DNA from: Crossaster papposus
Lineage: Eukaryota > Echinodermata > Asteroidea > Velatida > Solasteridae
Length of the DNA stretch: 64,000 nt
Reading direction: 5' to 3'
NCBI GenBank assembly: GCA_037893245.1
Contig: JBAIAA010000701.1
Coordinates: forward strand, 248,001 to 312,000
The notes below the pieces were generated by a model. The model worked only from the letters and a program-made list of their open reading frames with translations, did not search any database and was not told the DNA's origin. Made by a program: the position numbers and the translations under genes. This document shows, piece by piece, positions 49,504-62,803 of the stretch; position 1 is the first letter of the stretch, and the number at the start of each line of letters is the position of its first letter.

Positions 49504-51426
49504 CTACTTCCAGTGTTTGGACATCTTCTTACAAATATCCGCCATTGTTGGACGCCTTCTAAAATCAACATTCTGGCATTTTTTTCCAACTTGCCGCAAT
49601 CGTCGAATTCCTGCTGCCTTTCCGATGTTGATTAGCAGGTCTCCCAATGCATAAATTTCAGCAGGCTTGTTGAAGGGCGAGTCCCCCTCCATAACCTCTG
49701 GAGCCATCTGGGGACACTCCAGGTACATCTGGTTGATGAGATGCTCTGGAATACGGAGCCAGGGACCAGCCACCTCAAGACATGCATTGCCAAGATCAAT
49801 AATCTTGGCAAGCCATCTTGTCTTCTTGCCCTCATTTGCTTTATACACAAGTATGTTGTCTGGTTTAATGTCACAGTGCACATATTCGTTGTTGTGCATG
49901 TGCAGCAAGCCCTCGCACACACGCCGTACAACACGCAGCCAGTTCTTGCGGGAGAGTGCTCCCGGGGTGCCACTCCAGTCCAGAGCATCCTGTAGAGTTG
50001 TTACCGACAGGGTGTTCTTATCGCCCACAAACTCATACAGCATCGTCCGGAGGGGCCGCTGTTCCAACACACCGTACAGCTTGGGGAACGAGGGGTGCTC
50101 TCCAATGGCTGCCACAGCTATAATCTCCTGCCAAAGTGGTCCCTCCGAATCCTGTGCCTGCAGAACCTTGGCTGCAGCTACAGTGTCATCAGGCAAACGG
50201 ACTGCAGTCACCTGAGCAAACGCCCCCTCTCCCACCATTCCACGGCACTGTCCATAGCGGTCGACCACAGCAGGCTTGATATGTCTGCAACTATACATCC
50301 TGCACCCAAGATGAGGATGGTAGACAATCTCCACAGTGGCGGGTTTAGGAACAGCTCCTGGTGAGAGAGGCACTACTGGTGAGAAAGGTGCTTCCTGTGA
50401 TGGAGCGCCCGGAGCTGACGGAGGGGCAACCTGTGACAGAGGGGCTACCTGTGACGGCGAGACGACCTGTGACGGCGGGGCTGCGTGTGACGGCGGGGCT
50501 GCCTGTGACGGCGGGGCTGCCTGTGAGGGCGGGACTACCTGTGACGGCGGGACTACCTGTGACGGCGGGACTACCTGTGACGTCGGGACTACCTGTGACG
50601 GCGGGACTACCTGTGACGGCGGGGCGGCCTGTGACGGCGAGGCTGCCTGTGACGGCGAGGCTGCCTGTGACGGCGGGACTACCTGTGAGGGCGGGACTGC
50701 CTGTGAGGGCGGGGCGGCCTGTGACGGCGAGGCTGCCTGTGACGGCGGGACTGCATGTGAGGGCGGGACTACCTGTGAGGGCGGGACTACCTGTGACGGA
50801 GAGACTGCCTGTGACGGCGGAGCTGCCTGTCACAGCGGGGGTTGCAGTGGAGTAGGGGCGTCCGGTGATGGAGGGGCTGGTGGTGAGGGAGTTGCTAATG
50901 GCGACCCAGGGGCTGCTGTAAATGGAGGGGATGCTGGCGACCCAGGGGCTGCTGATGACCCAGGGGCTGCTGATGACCCAGGAGCTGCTGATGACCCATG
51001 GGCTGCTGATGACCCAGCGGCTGCCGATGAACTAGGGACTGCTGCCGATGGTGACCCGGTGGATTTTGCCGACACAGGGGCTGCACCTCTTTTCTTTCTA
51101 TGAATGACATATTCCAGAATGAAATGTTAAATAGTTTCAACTGTCAAATATTTTAGATTGATTCAGAATCAAGATATTTTGTCTTAATATTTTAAGTGTC
51201 CACTGCCTTTTGTTCTATAGAGGAAACTGTTGACTAACTTGTCAAACATACTTTGTGTCTTGCGGTACGTCTTACATTTTTTGTCAGGTTAAAGATTTTC
51301 TTTTCAAAATGAAGGGTTTTGAACCAATACATTCACAAATAAACAAGTAATTTATGTCAAAGGCATGCCCACTTACTTTTTATGGTAGAATATCGCACGT
51401 AGGGTTCTCCTCAGTCTTCCAGGCAT
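49504..51426 (-). pseudogene. SQ-repeat kinase, copy 7 (nonsense at codon 106)
   Basis: The structure matches the other copies: exon 1 51426-51377, intron 51376-51098, exon 2 51097-49504. The base at 50831 is C instead of G, changing codon 106 from TCA (Ser) to TGA in the first SQ hexapeptide. Translation would stop after 105 aa, before the SQ repeat and the kinase domain. The downstream kinase frame is otherwise unbroken and has no other visible change, so the lesion is recent. An ATG near the start of the kinase domain could in principle restart translation. A base-calling error cannot be excluded. Confidence 0.85.
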
Positions 51427-54400
51427 CTTGCAGTTAAACCCTTTAGATGGAATAAAATTAAGGACTATTAAAATAACACCAGTGTAAGGACACCTCAAGA
51501 AGTTTTATGTTTACATGATCAAATTTGGTTGCCATCACAGGGTTCCAGACTTGTAATCGAGTCATTCACATGCCACTTCACAAGTCAGTTCGGAAGTATA
51601 AAGAGGAACAATAACAAAGGCATGATTTTGTCAAAGTTCATTTCAATAGCTTGTGAGTTGACCAGAGACTAAATAACTTGTGATTGACTTGAGTGACCTG
51701 TGGTGACTTGTGACTGCCTCAATTACAACTGTGCAGGGTTTCCACTGAAATCTGAAAATCAAATCCCATGACTTTTCCAGAATTACAATATGACAATTTC
51801 CATGGCATTTATTGTAATTTTGCAGAGAAATGTTGTTTGAAAATGATACTGATGAAAAGCTGATGTTGGGCTAATCATTTGTTCGCTTTTGAAAATGAGT
51901 TTTAATGAATAATGGCCTCCTCCTCCCCTTACAGCCATCCAATCCACCCACTTTAATATATATCAACTATACCATCAGCAAAGAAAAGACTGTCCCAAAA
52001 CAGAAGAACCCCCTTCAGAATGTCAAAGTAATTCATTTGATATAAAGGGGTCACTATGCGGTCATAGCTAGCTCTGGAGGCAAGGGGCGCCAACCCTTTC
52101 AGTGTTCCAGCTCTAGTAAACCTAAAGCCAAAGATAGGTCTGCGAGTACAGTATAGAAAAATTGATGTATGTATTGGAAACTGGAAGACTGCCATAGCCA
52201 CTACTAATACTATAGACTGGCAAGGATAATGGCCTATAAATTGATCATTATTCCGATATCCCATCAAAAACGGCCCATCCAAAATAACCCTTTCGCAATC
52301 TTGATTTCCATGGTTTTTCCAAGACTTAACCAAAAATTCCCAATTTGTCATAGCTTGTCCATGACAACTTTTCTTTCCACTACTTTTCATGACCCATGGA
52401 AACCCTACATCAGACACTTCAAGTCTAAAATATGTCCAACGGCATATATGTGCAGGTCCAATTGGACCCTCTATTCTAAAGTAAACGGTAGAAAAAATGG
52501 GCCTATAATTTTAATTACATGGGAAAACAAAATTATCCATTGGAACTTAAAGGGGTCGCAACGAGAAAGGATTTATTCCCTGCCCCTTCTCTCTCTCTCT
52601 AACAAAACAATTGTGTTAGGCCCGATAGCATAGTACTATAAAAGCAGTACGCCTACCTTTGTAATTTGTTCTGGGTTTGTTTATTAACTGTTGAAGACCT
52701 CAATTACAGTATTTCTTAAATCTGGCTACAAATCCCAAATGGCCTTGAATATAATGTCTTTCTTACTGAGCCAAACTAGTCCCACCAAGGCCCAAGTGAA
52801 ATGTTATAAAGTCCGACATTTTCCTGTTTATAGGCCTACTTAGGCTAAGCCTAAAGTTCTATACATTGAGTTTACCTACCCATTAAACAACAAATAACAA
52901 ATTTGCTGGTAAATTTCTTTAGTTTTGGCATGATTTTTCGATTTTAGTGAAGTTGATGGGTAGGCCCTACCTAGCATCATAAGCATGAGTGGGGAAAATA
53001 AATGGTTTTGGTCTATCACTGTCAAAATTTGTCAACTTAATTATGCCTGCCCTTGGGTGGTTATACACTCAATCAGTCAGCCGATTAGTGTCCCAAATTT
53101 CCGGACCCCAGCTTTTTTTTTTATTATTTCGGCCTGACTAGGCTAGGCCTACCCTAGCGTTAAACTTTGTTAACGTTAAATTTCACGGCGATGAAATTGT
53201 TAAGAATGAACCAGCATGCAGCAAGCACACGACAGATAACGTTTGTCAACAGGGGGCCCAATTTGGCAACACATTCGCGACATGATAATTATTGCACGAC
53301 ATGCATGAGGCCAGGAAAGTCGTGCGCCACGTTTAGTGTTTACAGGCGAGACCCAAAACCCAGCACGCACGTAAAATTAACAACACGTTACGTTACATCA
53401 AAAAGTTAATCGACATGACCTTTACTAGCTTTGTAGAAAAATCTGGAAACTAAACTCACCGGAATGAAGAGCGATTTCGATCAACTGCCAATGAAAATCC
53501 AAAACTCAGAACAATCTGTAGCGCTATAAACGCGAAATATCGGTCTGGCTAAGTCAAGATCACACACACCGAATAAATTAATTATGCACAGAACTGTCAG
53601 AAGAAATGTAAACAGTTGCCTTGGTTGTTTGTTGACGAATAGAACATGGCGGATAAATACGTCATTCGAGTGACGCAACTAGTGTATACCATTTTTGTGT
53701 AGGGCTGTATGAACATATCCGACAAGGAAAGGAAAAATTGAAAACGAAATGCAATTCGTAAATAAACATAATAAAATAGAAGAACCAAAGCCAATTGTTT
53801 TAATTAATATCAAGGACAAAAAGTTGCAGAATTATTCTACCTACCGAGTGTAAAAATAGGAGTGTAGTAAAATTGTCAACGTACCTGCCCTCCTTCCTAC
53901 TACAATGGTACGGCCAACATCTACCGTACCGCCGGCCGGCGCGGGTTGCACACTCGATCGTTCGATCGATCGAACGCGCTATACTATGTAAAACAAAAAG
54001 ACAAGGAAAGGACGCGCCCACTAGCGCCCTCTAGAAACGCGTCGCGTTCTACTCGTACAGCGCGAGTGTTTACCCACCCACATCCGTGCATGTTTGTAAA
54101 CATCGCTCGCTTTCGGCTATTTTTAAGCTGCACTGCGATTACTTTCCAAGCAAAATGGCATAACAAGCTGCCTCAATTTTTATGAAATTCAAACATTTCC
54201 GTTGGAATTTAACAAAAATTGGTCCCCACAATTTAGATTCAGACTTGTGACAAATTAAAAAATCGTACGATTCATGGCACGTGTGAGAGAACATCGGATT
54301 AATAATAACGCGTGTGTGGGGAGTACATTGGAGCTATTCGTTAAAATGTAAACAAATCTGAACGGAGCATTAAGAAACTCACACAATTATTTAAAAAATG

Positions 54401-55500
54401 GCAAGATTTACAATGATGGCAAAATGGACCAAACGACCTGGGGTGAGAGAAAATGTTAGAAGACGGAACACTGAAATCAATAAAACAATCTCTGAACAGA
54501 GCATTAAGAAGACCACACATTCAACAAATAAATAACAAATGGACCAATAAAACGACCTGGGGAGAAAGAAAAGGGAAAAAGACGAGACACTGAAATTAAT
54601 ATTAACTGACATCCCTATTTGAACAGAGCATTAAAGAATTAGACCACACATTCAACAAATAAATAACAAATGGCACGATTGACAATAATGGCAAAAAGGA
54701 CCAATAAAACGACCTGGGAAGTGGATACAAAATTAAAAAAGACAGAACACTGAAATCAATTTAGAATTAGGCTATTTTTACAGAACATTAAAGAAGACCA
54801 CACATTCAATAAATAAATAAATGGCAGGATTGACTTTGGCAAAAAAAAGACACACATTTACCCTGGTGACCTCCTCCTATCCCTTGCAATAATGAAGTGT
54901 ATTTCACTGCTAATATTAATAGGAAAACCGATTATTCATACAGAAACAACACTGGTAAAATAAAACACGGAATGAACATGCGAGTACTTTTTATTTTACT
55001 GTATTTTATTTCAAACCCAGTTGTGACTTATTAAAAGGGAAATGCACTTGGTACATTTGCAAAAGGGCTAGAGAAAAAATGGTTTCCAATGTTATAGACC
55101 AGTCACATATCCACTATATAAGCCAACAAATTGTTTCCCACTATGAAAAGCAAATGCAGATTTTGTTTGGACTTTTCTTCCGCAAAACTGCTCAGGATTA
55201 ATATGTTTTAATACATCATTTATTTATTGCAATTACCAACGTGAGTTGTGTAAACTCTAGTGACAATGTAAAGTGACGAGAGGTAACTGAAAGGAAATGA
55301 ATGGCATAACAAGTAACGACCGTTTTGATTTGAAAGGAATTTTGCTTCTCATCGTTCTTATACTTTCCTATATTAAAAATCACCAATTCGATTGCTTTTA
55401 TAATCAATTTCCAATCTGATTTACTATTTCAAGCACAGGATTTTCGGGATTTTTCTATTTGTCAGGATTAAGTATTACATGTACACAGAATAAAGATGGT

Positions 55501-55780
55501 TTTGTTTCATGGTGGGAGGGGTTGTTTCATGTTGGGGGGGGGGGGGGTTCATATTGGGGGAGGGGGGGAGGGGTTGTTTCATGGTGGGGGGGGGGGTTGT
55601 TTCATGGTGGGGGGGGGGGGTTTCATGGTGGGAGGGGGGTTGTTTCATGGTGGGGGTTATGGGGGGGGGGGTTATGGTAGGGGGTGGGGGGGGATTTCAT
55701 ATTGGGGGGCGGTTCATATTGGGGGAGGGGGGGAGGGGTTGTTTCATGGTGGGGGGGGGGGGGGTGTTTCATGGTGGGGG
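55501..55780 (+). repeat. G-rich minisatellite tract, unit 8
   Basis: Same cassette order as in unit 1. One cassette has a private G-to-A change. Confidence 0.92.
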
Positions 55781-56219
55781 AGATTTTTGTTCTTCATACC
55801 GGTAAATGCATCAGACAAGAAGACACCGCTAACTGCTGGAGGAGACCTGCTGCTGAAAAGGCAAGGAAAAGGTCTTGGAGCAACGGACTGGGCCTGCATG
55901 ATGTTTTTATTTGGACTGATAAATGTAATTGCGCTTGCTGATAATCAGTTTGGTGAAATTGAGATGTGGTCATTTAGCAACAGAAACTGATACAAATTGA
56001 ACCATGTCGAGTAGTGTAACCACATTTGGAGCATTAAATCTGCTTATTTTGTTCACCAAACTCGCAAGCTGCATGAGCACAAACACTGGAAAAGGGAAGG
56101 TAAAAGATACTCTTGAGGTGCAGAGGCTGCTGGGATTTGTTTCTACAGTACTGCTCTAAAAAGGTAGTTCTAACTTCCAGTATCTTGTCTCTTACCTCAC
56201 CCTGCATTCAAATTATATC

Positions 56220-58142
56220 CTACTTCCAGTGTTTGGACATCTTCTTACAAATATCCGCCATTGTTGGACGCCTTCTAAAATCAACATTCTGGCATTTTTT
56301 TCCAACTTGCCGCAATCGTCGAATTCCTGCTGCCTTTCCGATGTTGATTAGCAGGTCTCCCAATGCATAAATTTCAGCAGGCTTGTTGAAGGGCGAGTCC
56401 CCCTCCATAACCTCTGGAGCCATCTGGGGACACTCCAGGTACATCTGGTTGATGAGATGCTCTGGAATACGGAGCCAGGGACCAGCCACCTCAAGACATG
56501 CATTGCCAAGATCAATAATCTTGGCAAGCCATCTTGTCTTCTTGCCCTCATTTGCTTTATACACAAGTATGTTGTCTGGTTTAATGTCACAGTGCACATA
56601 TTCGTTGTTGTGCATGTGCAGCAAGCCCTCGCACACACGCCGTACAACACGCAGCCAGTTCTTGCGGGAGAGTGCTCCCGGGGTGCCACTCCAGTCCAGA
56701 GCATCCTGTAGAGTTGTTACCGACAGGGTGTTCTTATCGCCCACAAACTCATACAGCATCGTCCGGAGGGGCCGCTGTTCCAACACACCGTACAGCTTGG
56801 GGAACGAGGGGTGCTCTCCAATGGCTGCCACAGCTATAATCTCCTGCCAAAGTGGTCCCTCCGAATCCTGTGCCTGCAGAACCTTGGCTGCAGCTACAGT
56901 GTCATCAGGCAAACGGACTGCAGTCACCTGAGCAAACGCCCCCTCTCCCACCATTCCACGGCACTGTCCATAGCGGTCGACCACAGCAGGCTTGATATGT
57001 CTGCAACTATACATCCTGCACCCAAGATGAGGATGGTAGACAATCTCCACAGTGGCGGGTTTAGGAACAGCTCCTGGTGAGAGAGGCACTACTGGTGAGA
57101 AAGGTGCTTCCTGTGATGGAGCGCCCGGAGCTGACGGAGGGGCAACCTGTGACAGAGGGGCTACCTGTGACGGCGAGACGACCTGTGACGGCGGGGCTGC
57201 GTGTGACGGCGGGGCTGCCTGTGACGGCGGGGCTGCCTGTGAGGGCGGGACTACCTGTGACGGCGGGACTACCTGTGACGGCGGGACTACCTGTGACGTC
57301 GGGACTACCTGTGACGGCGGGACTACCTGTGACGGCGGGGCGGCCTGTGACGGCGAGGCTGCCTGTGACGGCGAGGCTGCCTGTGACGGCGGGACTACCT
57401 GTGAGGGCGGGACTGCCTGTGAGGGCGGGGCGGCCTGTGACGGCGAGGCTGCCTGTGACGGCGGGACTGCATGTGAGGGCGGGACTACCTGTGAGGGCGG
57501 GACTACCTGTGACGGAGAGACTGCCTGTGACGGCGGAGCTGCCTGTGACAGCGGGGGTTGCAGTGGAGTAGGGGCGTCCGGTGATGGAGGGGCTGGTGGT
57601 GAGGGAGTTGCTAATGGCGACCCAGGGGCTGCTGTAAATGGAGGGGATGCTGGCGACCCAGGGGCTGCTGATGACCCAGGGGCTGCTGATGACCCAGGAG
57701 CTGCTGATGACCCATGGGCTGCTGATGACCCAGCGGCTGCCGATGAACTAGGGACTGCTGCCGATGGTGACCCGGTGGATTTTGCCGACACAGGGGCTGC
57801 ACCTCTTTTCTTTCTATGAATGACAGATTCCAGAATGAAATGTTAAATAGTTTCAACTGTCAAATATTTTAGATTGATTCAGAATCAAGATATTTTGTCT
57901 TAATATTTTAAGTGTCCACTGCCTTTTGTTCTATAGAGGAAACTGTTGACTAACTTGTCAAACATACTTTGTGTCTTGCGGTACGTCTTACATTTTTTGT
58001 CAGGTTAAAGATTTTCTTTTCAAAATGAAGGGTTTTGAACCAATACATTCACAAATAAACAAGTAATTTATGTCAAAGGCATGCCCACTTACTTTTTATG
58101 GTAGAATATCGCACGTAGGGTTCTCCTCAGTCTTCCAGGCAT
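56220..58142 (-). CDS. SQ-repeat Ser/Thr protein kinase, copy 8
   Basis: Exon 1 is 58142-58093, the intron 58092-57814 (private change at 57826, 13 nt inside the intron from the acceptor, which adds a pyrimidine) and exon 2 57813-56220. The predicted protein is identical to copy 1. It is the last kinase copy; unit 9 stops before its kinase. Confidence 0.88.
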
Positions 58143-60090
58143 CTTGCAGTTAAACCCTTTAGATGGAATAAAATTAAGGACTATTAAAATAACACCAGTG
58201 TAAGGACACCTCAAGAAGTTTTATGTTTACATGATCAAATTTGGTTGCCATCACAGGGTTCCAGACTTGTAATCGAGTCATTCACATGCCACTTCACAAG
58301 TCAGTTCGGAAGTATAAAGAGGAACAATAACAAAGGCATGATTTTGTCAAAGTTCATTTCAATAGCTTGTGAGTTGACCAGAGACTAAATAACTTGTGAT
58401 TGACTTGAGTGACCTGTGGTGACTTGTGACTGCCTCAATTACAACTGTGCAGGGTTTCCACTGAAATCTGAAAATCAAATCCCATGACTTTTCCAGAATT
58501 ACAATATGACAATTTCCATGGCATTTATTGTAATTTTGCAGAGAAATGTTGTTTGAAAATGATACTGATGAAAAGCTGATGTTGGGCTAATCATTTGTTC
58601 GCTTTTGAAAATGAGTTTTAATGAATAATGGCCTCCTCCTCCCCTTACAGCCATCCAATCCACCCACTTTAATATATATCAACTATACCATCAGCAAAGA
58701 AAAGACTGTCCCAAAACAGAAGAACCCCCTTCAGAATGTCAAAGTAATTCATTTGATATAAAGGGGTCACTATGCGGTCATAGCTAGCTCTGGAGGCAAG
58801 GGGCGCCAACCCTTTCAGTGTTCCAGCTCTAGTAAACCTAAAGCCAAAGATAGGTCTGCGAGTACAGTATAGAAAAATTGATGTATGTATTGGAAACTGG
58901 AAGACTGCCATAGCCACTACTAATACTATAGACTGGCAAGGATAATGGCCTATAAATTGATCATTATTCCGATATCCCATCAAAAACGGCCCATCCAAAA
59001 TAACCCTTTCGCAATCTTGATTTCCATGGTTTTTCCAAGACTTAACCAAAAATTCCCAATTTGTCATAGCTTGTCCATGACAACTTTTCTTTCCACTACT
59101 TTTCATGACCCATGGAAACCCTACATCAGACACTTCAAGTCTAAAATATGTCCAACGGCATATATGTGCAGGTCCAATTGGACCCTCTATTCTAAAGTAA
59201 ACGGTAGAAAAAATGGGCCTATAATTTTAATTACATGGGAAAACAAAATTATCCATTGGAACTTAAAGGGGTCGCAACGAGAAAGGATTTATTCCCTGCC
59301 CCTTCTCTCTCTCTCTAACAAAACAATTGTGTTAGGCCCGATAGCATAGTACTATAAAAGCAGTACGCCTACCTTTGTAATTTGTTCTGGGTTTGTTTAT
59401 TAACTGTTGAAGACCTCAATTACAGTATTTCTTAAATCTGGCTACAAATCCCAAATGGCCTTGAATATAATGTCTTTCTTACTGAGCCAAACTAGTCCCA
59501 CCAAGGCCCAAGTGAAATGTTATAAAGTCCGACATTTTCCTGTTTATAGGCCTACTTAGGCTAAGCCTAAAGTTCTATACATTGAGTTTACCTACCCATT
59601 AAACAACAAATAACAAATTTGCTGGTAAATTTCTTTAGTTTTGGCATGATTTTTCGATTTTAGTGAAGTTGATGGGTAGGCCCTACCTAGCATCATAAGC
59701 ATGAGTGGGGAAAATAAATGGTTTTGGTCTATCACTGTCAAAATTTGTCAACTTAATTATGCCTGCCCTTGGGTGGTTATACACTCAATCAGTCAGCCGA
59801 TTAGTGTCCCAAATTTCCGGACCCCAGCTTTTTTTTTTATTATTTCGGCCTGACTAGGCTAGGCCTACCCTAGCGTTAAACTTTGTTAACGTTAAATTTC
59901 ACGGCGATGAAATTGTTAAGAATGAACCAGCATGCAGCAAGCACACGACAGATAACGTTTGTCAACAGGGGGCCCAATTTGGCAACACATTCGCGACATG
60001 ATAATTATTGCACGACATGCATGAGGCCAGGAAAGTCGTGCGCCACGTTTAGTGTTTACAGGCGAGACCCAAAACCCAGCACGCACGTAA

Positions 60091-61729
60091 AATTAACAAC
60101 ACGTTACGTTACATCAAAAAGTTAATCGACATGACCTTTACTAGCTTTGTAGAAAAATCTGGAAACTAAACTCACCGGAATGAAGAGCGATTTCGATCAA
60201 CTGCCAATGAAAATCCAAAACTCAGAACAATCTGTAGCGCTATAAACGCGAAATATCGGTCTGGCTAAGTCAAGATCACACACACCGAATAAATTAATTA
60301 TGCACAGAACTGTCAGAAGAAATGTAAACAGTTGCCTTGGTTGTTTGTTGACGAATAGAACATGGCGGATAAATACGTCATTCGAGTGACGCAACTAGTG
60401 TATACCATTTTTGTGTAGGGCTGTATGAACATATCCGACAAGGAAAGGAAAAATTGAAAACGAAATGCAATTCGTAAATAAACATAATAAAATAGAAGAA
60501 CCAAAGCCAATTGTTTTAATTAATATCAAGGACAAAAAGTTGCAGAATTATTCTACCTACCGAGTGTAAAAATAGGAGTGTAGTAAAATTTTCAACGTAC
60601 CTGCCCTCCTTCCTACTACAATGGTACGGCCAACATCTACCGTACCGCCGGCCGGCGCGGGTTGCACACTCGATCGTTCGATCGATCGAACGCGCTATAC
60701 TATGTAAAACAAAAAGACAAGGAAATGACGCACCCACTAGCGCCCTCTAGAAACGCGTCGCGTTCTACTCGTACAGCGCGAGTGTTTACCCACCCACATC
60801 CGTGCATGTTTGTAAACATCGCTCGCTTTCGGCTATTTTTAAGCTGCACTGCGATTACTTTCCAAGCAAAATGGCATAACAAGCTGCCTCAATTTTTATG
60901 AAATTCAAACATTTCCGTTGGAATTTAACAAAAATTGGTCCCCACAATTTAGATTCAGACTTGTGACAAATTAAAAAATCGTACGATTCATGGCACGTGT
61001 GAGAGAACATCGGATTAATAATAACGCGTGTGTGGGGAGTACATTGGAGCTATTCGTTAACATGTAAACAAATCTGAACGGAGCATTAAGAAACTCACAC
61101 AATTATTTAAAAAATGGCAAGATTTACAATGATGGCAAAATGGACCAAACGACCTGGGGTGAGAGAAAATGTTAGAAGACGGAACACTGAAATCAATAAA
61201 ACAATCTCTGAACAGAGCATTAAGAAGACCACACATTCAACAAATAAATAACAAATGGACCAATAAAACGACCTGGGGAGAAAGAAAAGGGAAAAAGACG
61301 AGACACTGAAATTAATATTAACTGACATCCCTATTTGAACAGAGCATTAAAGAATTAGACCACACATTCAACAAATAAATAACAAATGGCACGATTGACA
61401 ATAATGGCAAAAAGGACCAATAAAACGACCTGGGAAGTGGATACAAAATTAAAAAAGACAGAACACTGAAATCAATTTAGAATTAGGCTATTTTTACAGA
61501 ACATTAAAGAAGACCACACATTCAATAAATAAATAAATGGCAGGATTGACTTTGGCAAAAAAAAGACACACATTTACCCTGGTGACCTCCTCCTATCCCT
61601 TGCAATAATGAAGTGTATTTCACTGCTAATATTAATAGGAAAACCGATTATTCATACAGAAACAACACTGGTAAAATAAAACACGGAATGAACATGCGAG
61701 TACTTTTTATTTTACTGTATTTTATTTCA
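60091..61729. repeat. Macrosatellite unit 9, truncated (1,639 bp)
   Basis: It matches the first quarter of a unit, including the CpG-rich block and the internal ~130-160-bp repeat. It then departs from the consensus at TTTATTTCA/TATGGC (about 61729). It lacks the G-rich tract and the kinase. It carries GACGCACCC (as unit 5) and the GC deletion (as units 7 and 8). This is the right edge of the array. Confidence 0.96.
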
Positions 61730-62400
61730 TATGGCAAGCCAAAGGGGAATAAATTAATTATATAAAAACATATATATATATATAAATTAAAAACATATAT
61801 ATAAACATTATTATACATATAATTTATATATAAAACATATATAAAGAAATATATAATTTATATGTAATATATATAATATAATGTGTATTATAAATAAAAA
61901 ACATATAATTATATAAAATCATATATATATATAAATTAAAAACATATATATAAACCTTATTATACATATAATTTATATATAAAACATATATAAAGAAATA
62001 TATAATTTGTATGTAAAATATATAATATAATGTGTATTATAAATATATAAAAAAACTATAATTATATAAAGTCATAAATATATATATAAATTAAAAACAT
62101 GTATATAAACCTTATTATACATATAATTTATATATAAAACATATAAAGAAATATATAATTTGTATGTAATATATAAAAACATACATTAATATATATTATA
62201 TCTTACAAAATATCAAAGTTGCAAAAATCTTTAAAAGTAACAACATATAATTGTTAAAAAATATATTTTAACTGTTATTGTTAATTTAGGAACAATATTT
62301 TGGCGTTACAATATAACAAATACATTTATGACAAATATATTAATATTGTACACAAATATATATTGTGTTTTACAAATATATAAAGTTTACAAATATAAAG
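61730..62400. repeat. AT-rich satellite, ~150-bp period
   Basis: Very AT-rich DNA. The segment ATAAATTAAAAACAT(A/G)TATATAAAC recurs at about 61782, 61931 and 62086, each followed by a similar ATTATACATATAATTTATATATAAAACATAT stretch, giving about three copies with a period of 149-155 bp. From about 62205 the repeat decays into irregular AT-rich sequence. No coding capacity. Confidence 0.85.
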
Positions 62401-62595
62401 TGTTGGCCAAATTACGGCACAAGATGGCGCTCTGCTGAACCCGCCGAACACGTGTCGAATCAGCAGATGTCATCGGCGAATTTTGGGTGCATGCATGCTG
62501 CGCGCGCGTTCGCGAGTGTACTGTGCCTGCAGTGCTAAATTAGCTAGCTAGCTAGCGCGCCGGCTGCTTTCGTCGTACCGTATAAACACGTAAGA
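62401..62595 (+). promoter_or_regulatory. CpG-rich putative promoter / 5' UTR
   Basis: There is an abrupt change from AT-rich satellite to CpG-rich DNA. It contains AAGATGGCG (about 62421, YY1-like), an E-box CACGTG (62449-62454), a GCGCGCGCG run and a GCTAGCTAGCTAGC repeat shortly before an ATG. No TATA box. This is consistent with a CpG-type promoter for the exon that follows; motif roles are inferred. Confidence 0.45.
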
Positions 62596-62803
62596 ATGGC
62601 GGACCCAAACAGTCCTGTTCTGCAACAATTGCAGGACAGTGTTTCGACGCTGTCTTCTCTACTTCGAGAGTTTGGGAGGCAGCACACCGCCTTGAACAAC
62701 TCGGTAGGCTCAGGCTCGTCAAACCCCGCGGCCGCCGTCACAACAAGTATGCCCCGACCAGGTTCAGCAGCAGCGACCCCGAGGAGGGGGAGATCTGCAC
62801 CAG
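62596..62803 (+). CDS. Candidate first coding exon of an unidentified gene
   Basis: An ATG at 62596 opens a frame of 69 codons plus one base that ends at CAG/GTACGT, a good splice donor at 62804, so the intron would be phase 1. The peptide begins MADPNSPVLQQLQDSVSTL and has a heptad-like, probably coiled-coil segment (about residues 8-35), followed by a Ser/Pro/Arg-rich low-complexity tail. I do not recognise the family. Without splicing the frame ends at 62811. The rest of the gene would lie beyond the window; no second exon is evident before 64000. Confidence 0.5.

Larger units (their letters stand above)
46662..53374. repeat. Macrosatellite unit 7 (6,713 bp)
   Basis: A plain unit. It lacks two bases (GC) in CAGAAACGCAACACTGG near 48234, a deletion shared with units 8 and 9 only. 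Private changes include AAATCCGGAAAC near 46730 and AAATTGTAAACG near 47027. It carries the disrupted kinase copy. Confidence 0.97.
53375..60090. repeat. Macrosatellite unit 8 (6,716 bp)
   Basis: The last complete unit. It shares AAGGAAAGGACG near 54004 with units 1 and 3 and the GC deletion (near 54945) with units 7 and 9. Private changes include AAATTGTCAACG near 53874 and TTTCATATTGGG in the G-rich tract. Non-genic stretches are as in unit 1. Confidence 0.97.

Noticed and set aside
49504-50373. A separate 289-aa kinase gene in unit 7
   Set aside because: It begins at a GTG inside the normal kinase exon; it is the residue of copy 7 after the nonsense codon, not a distinct gene.
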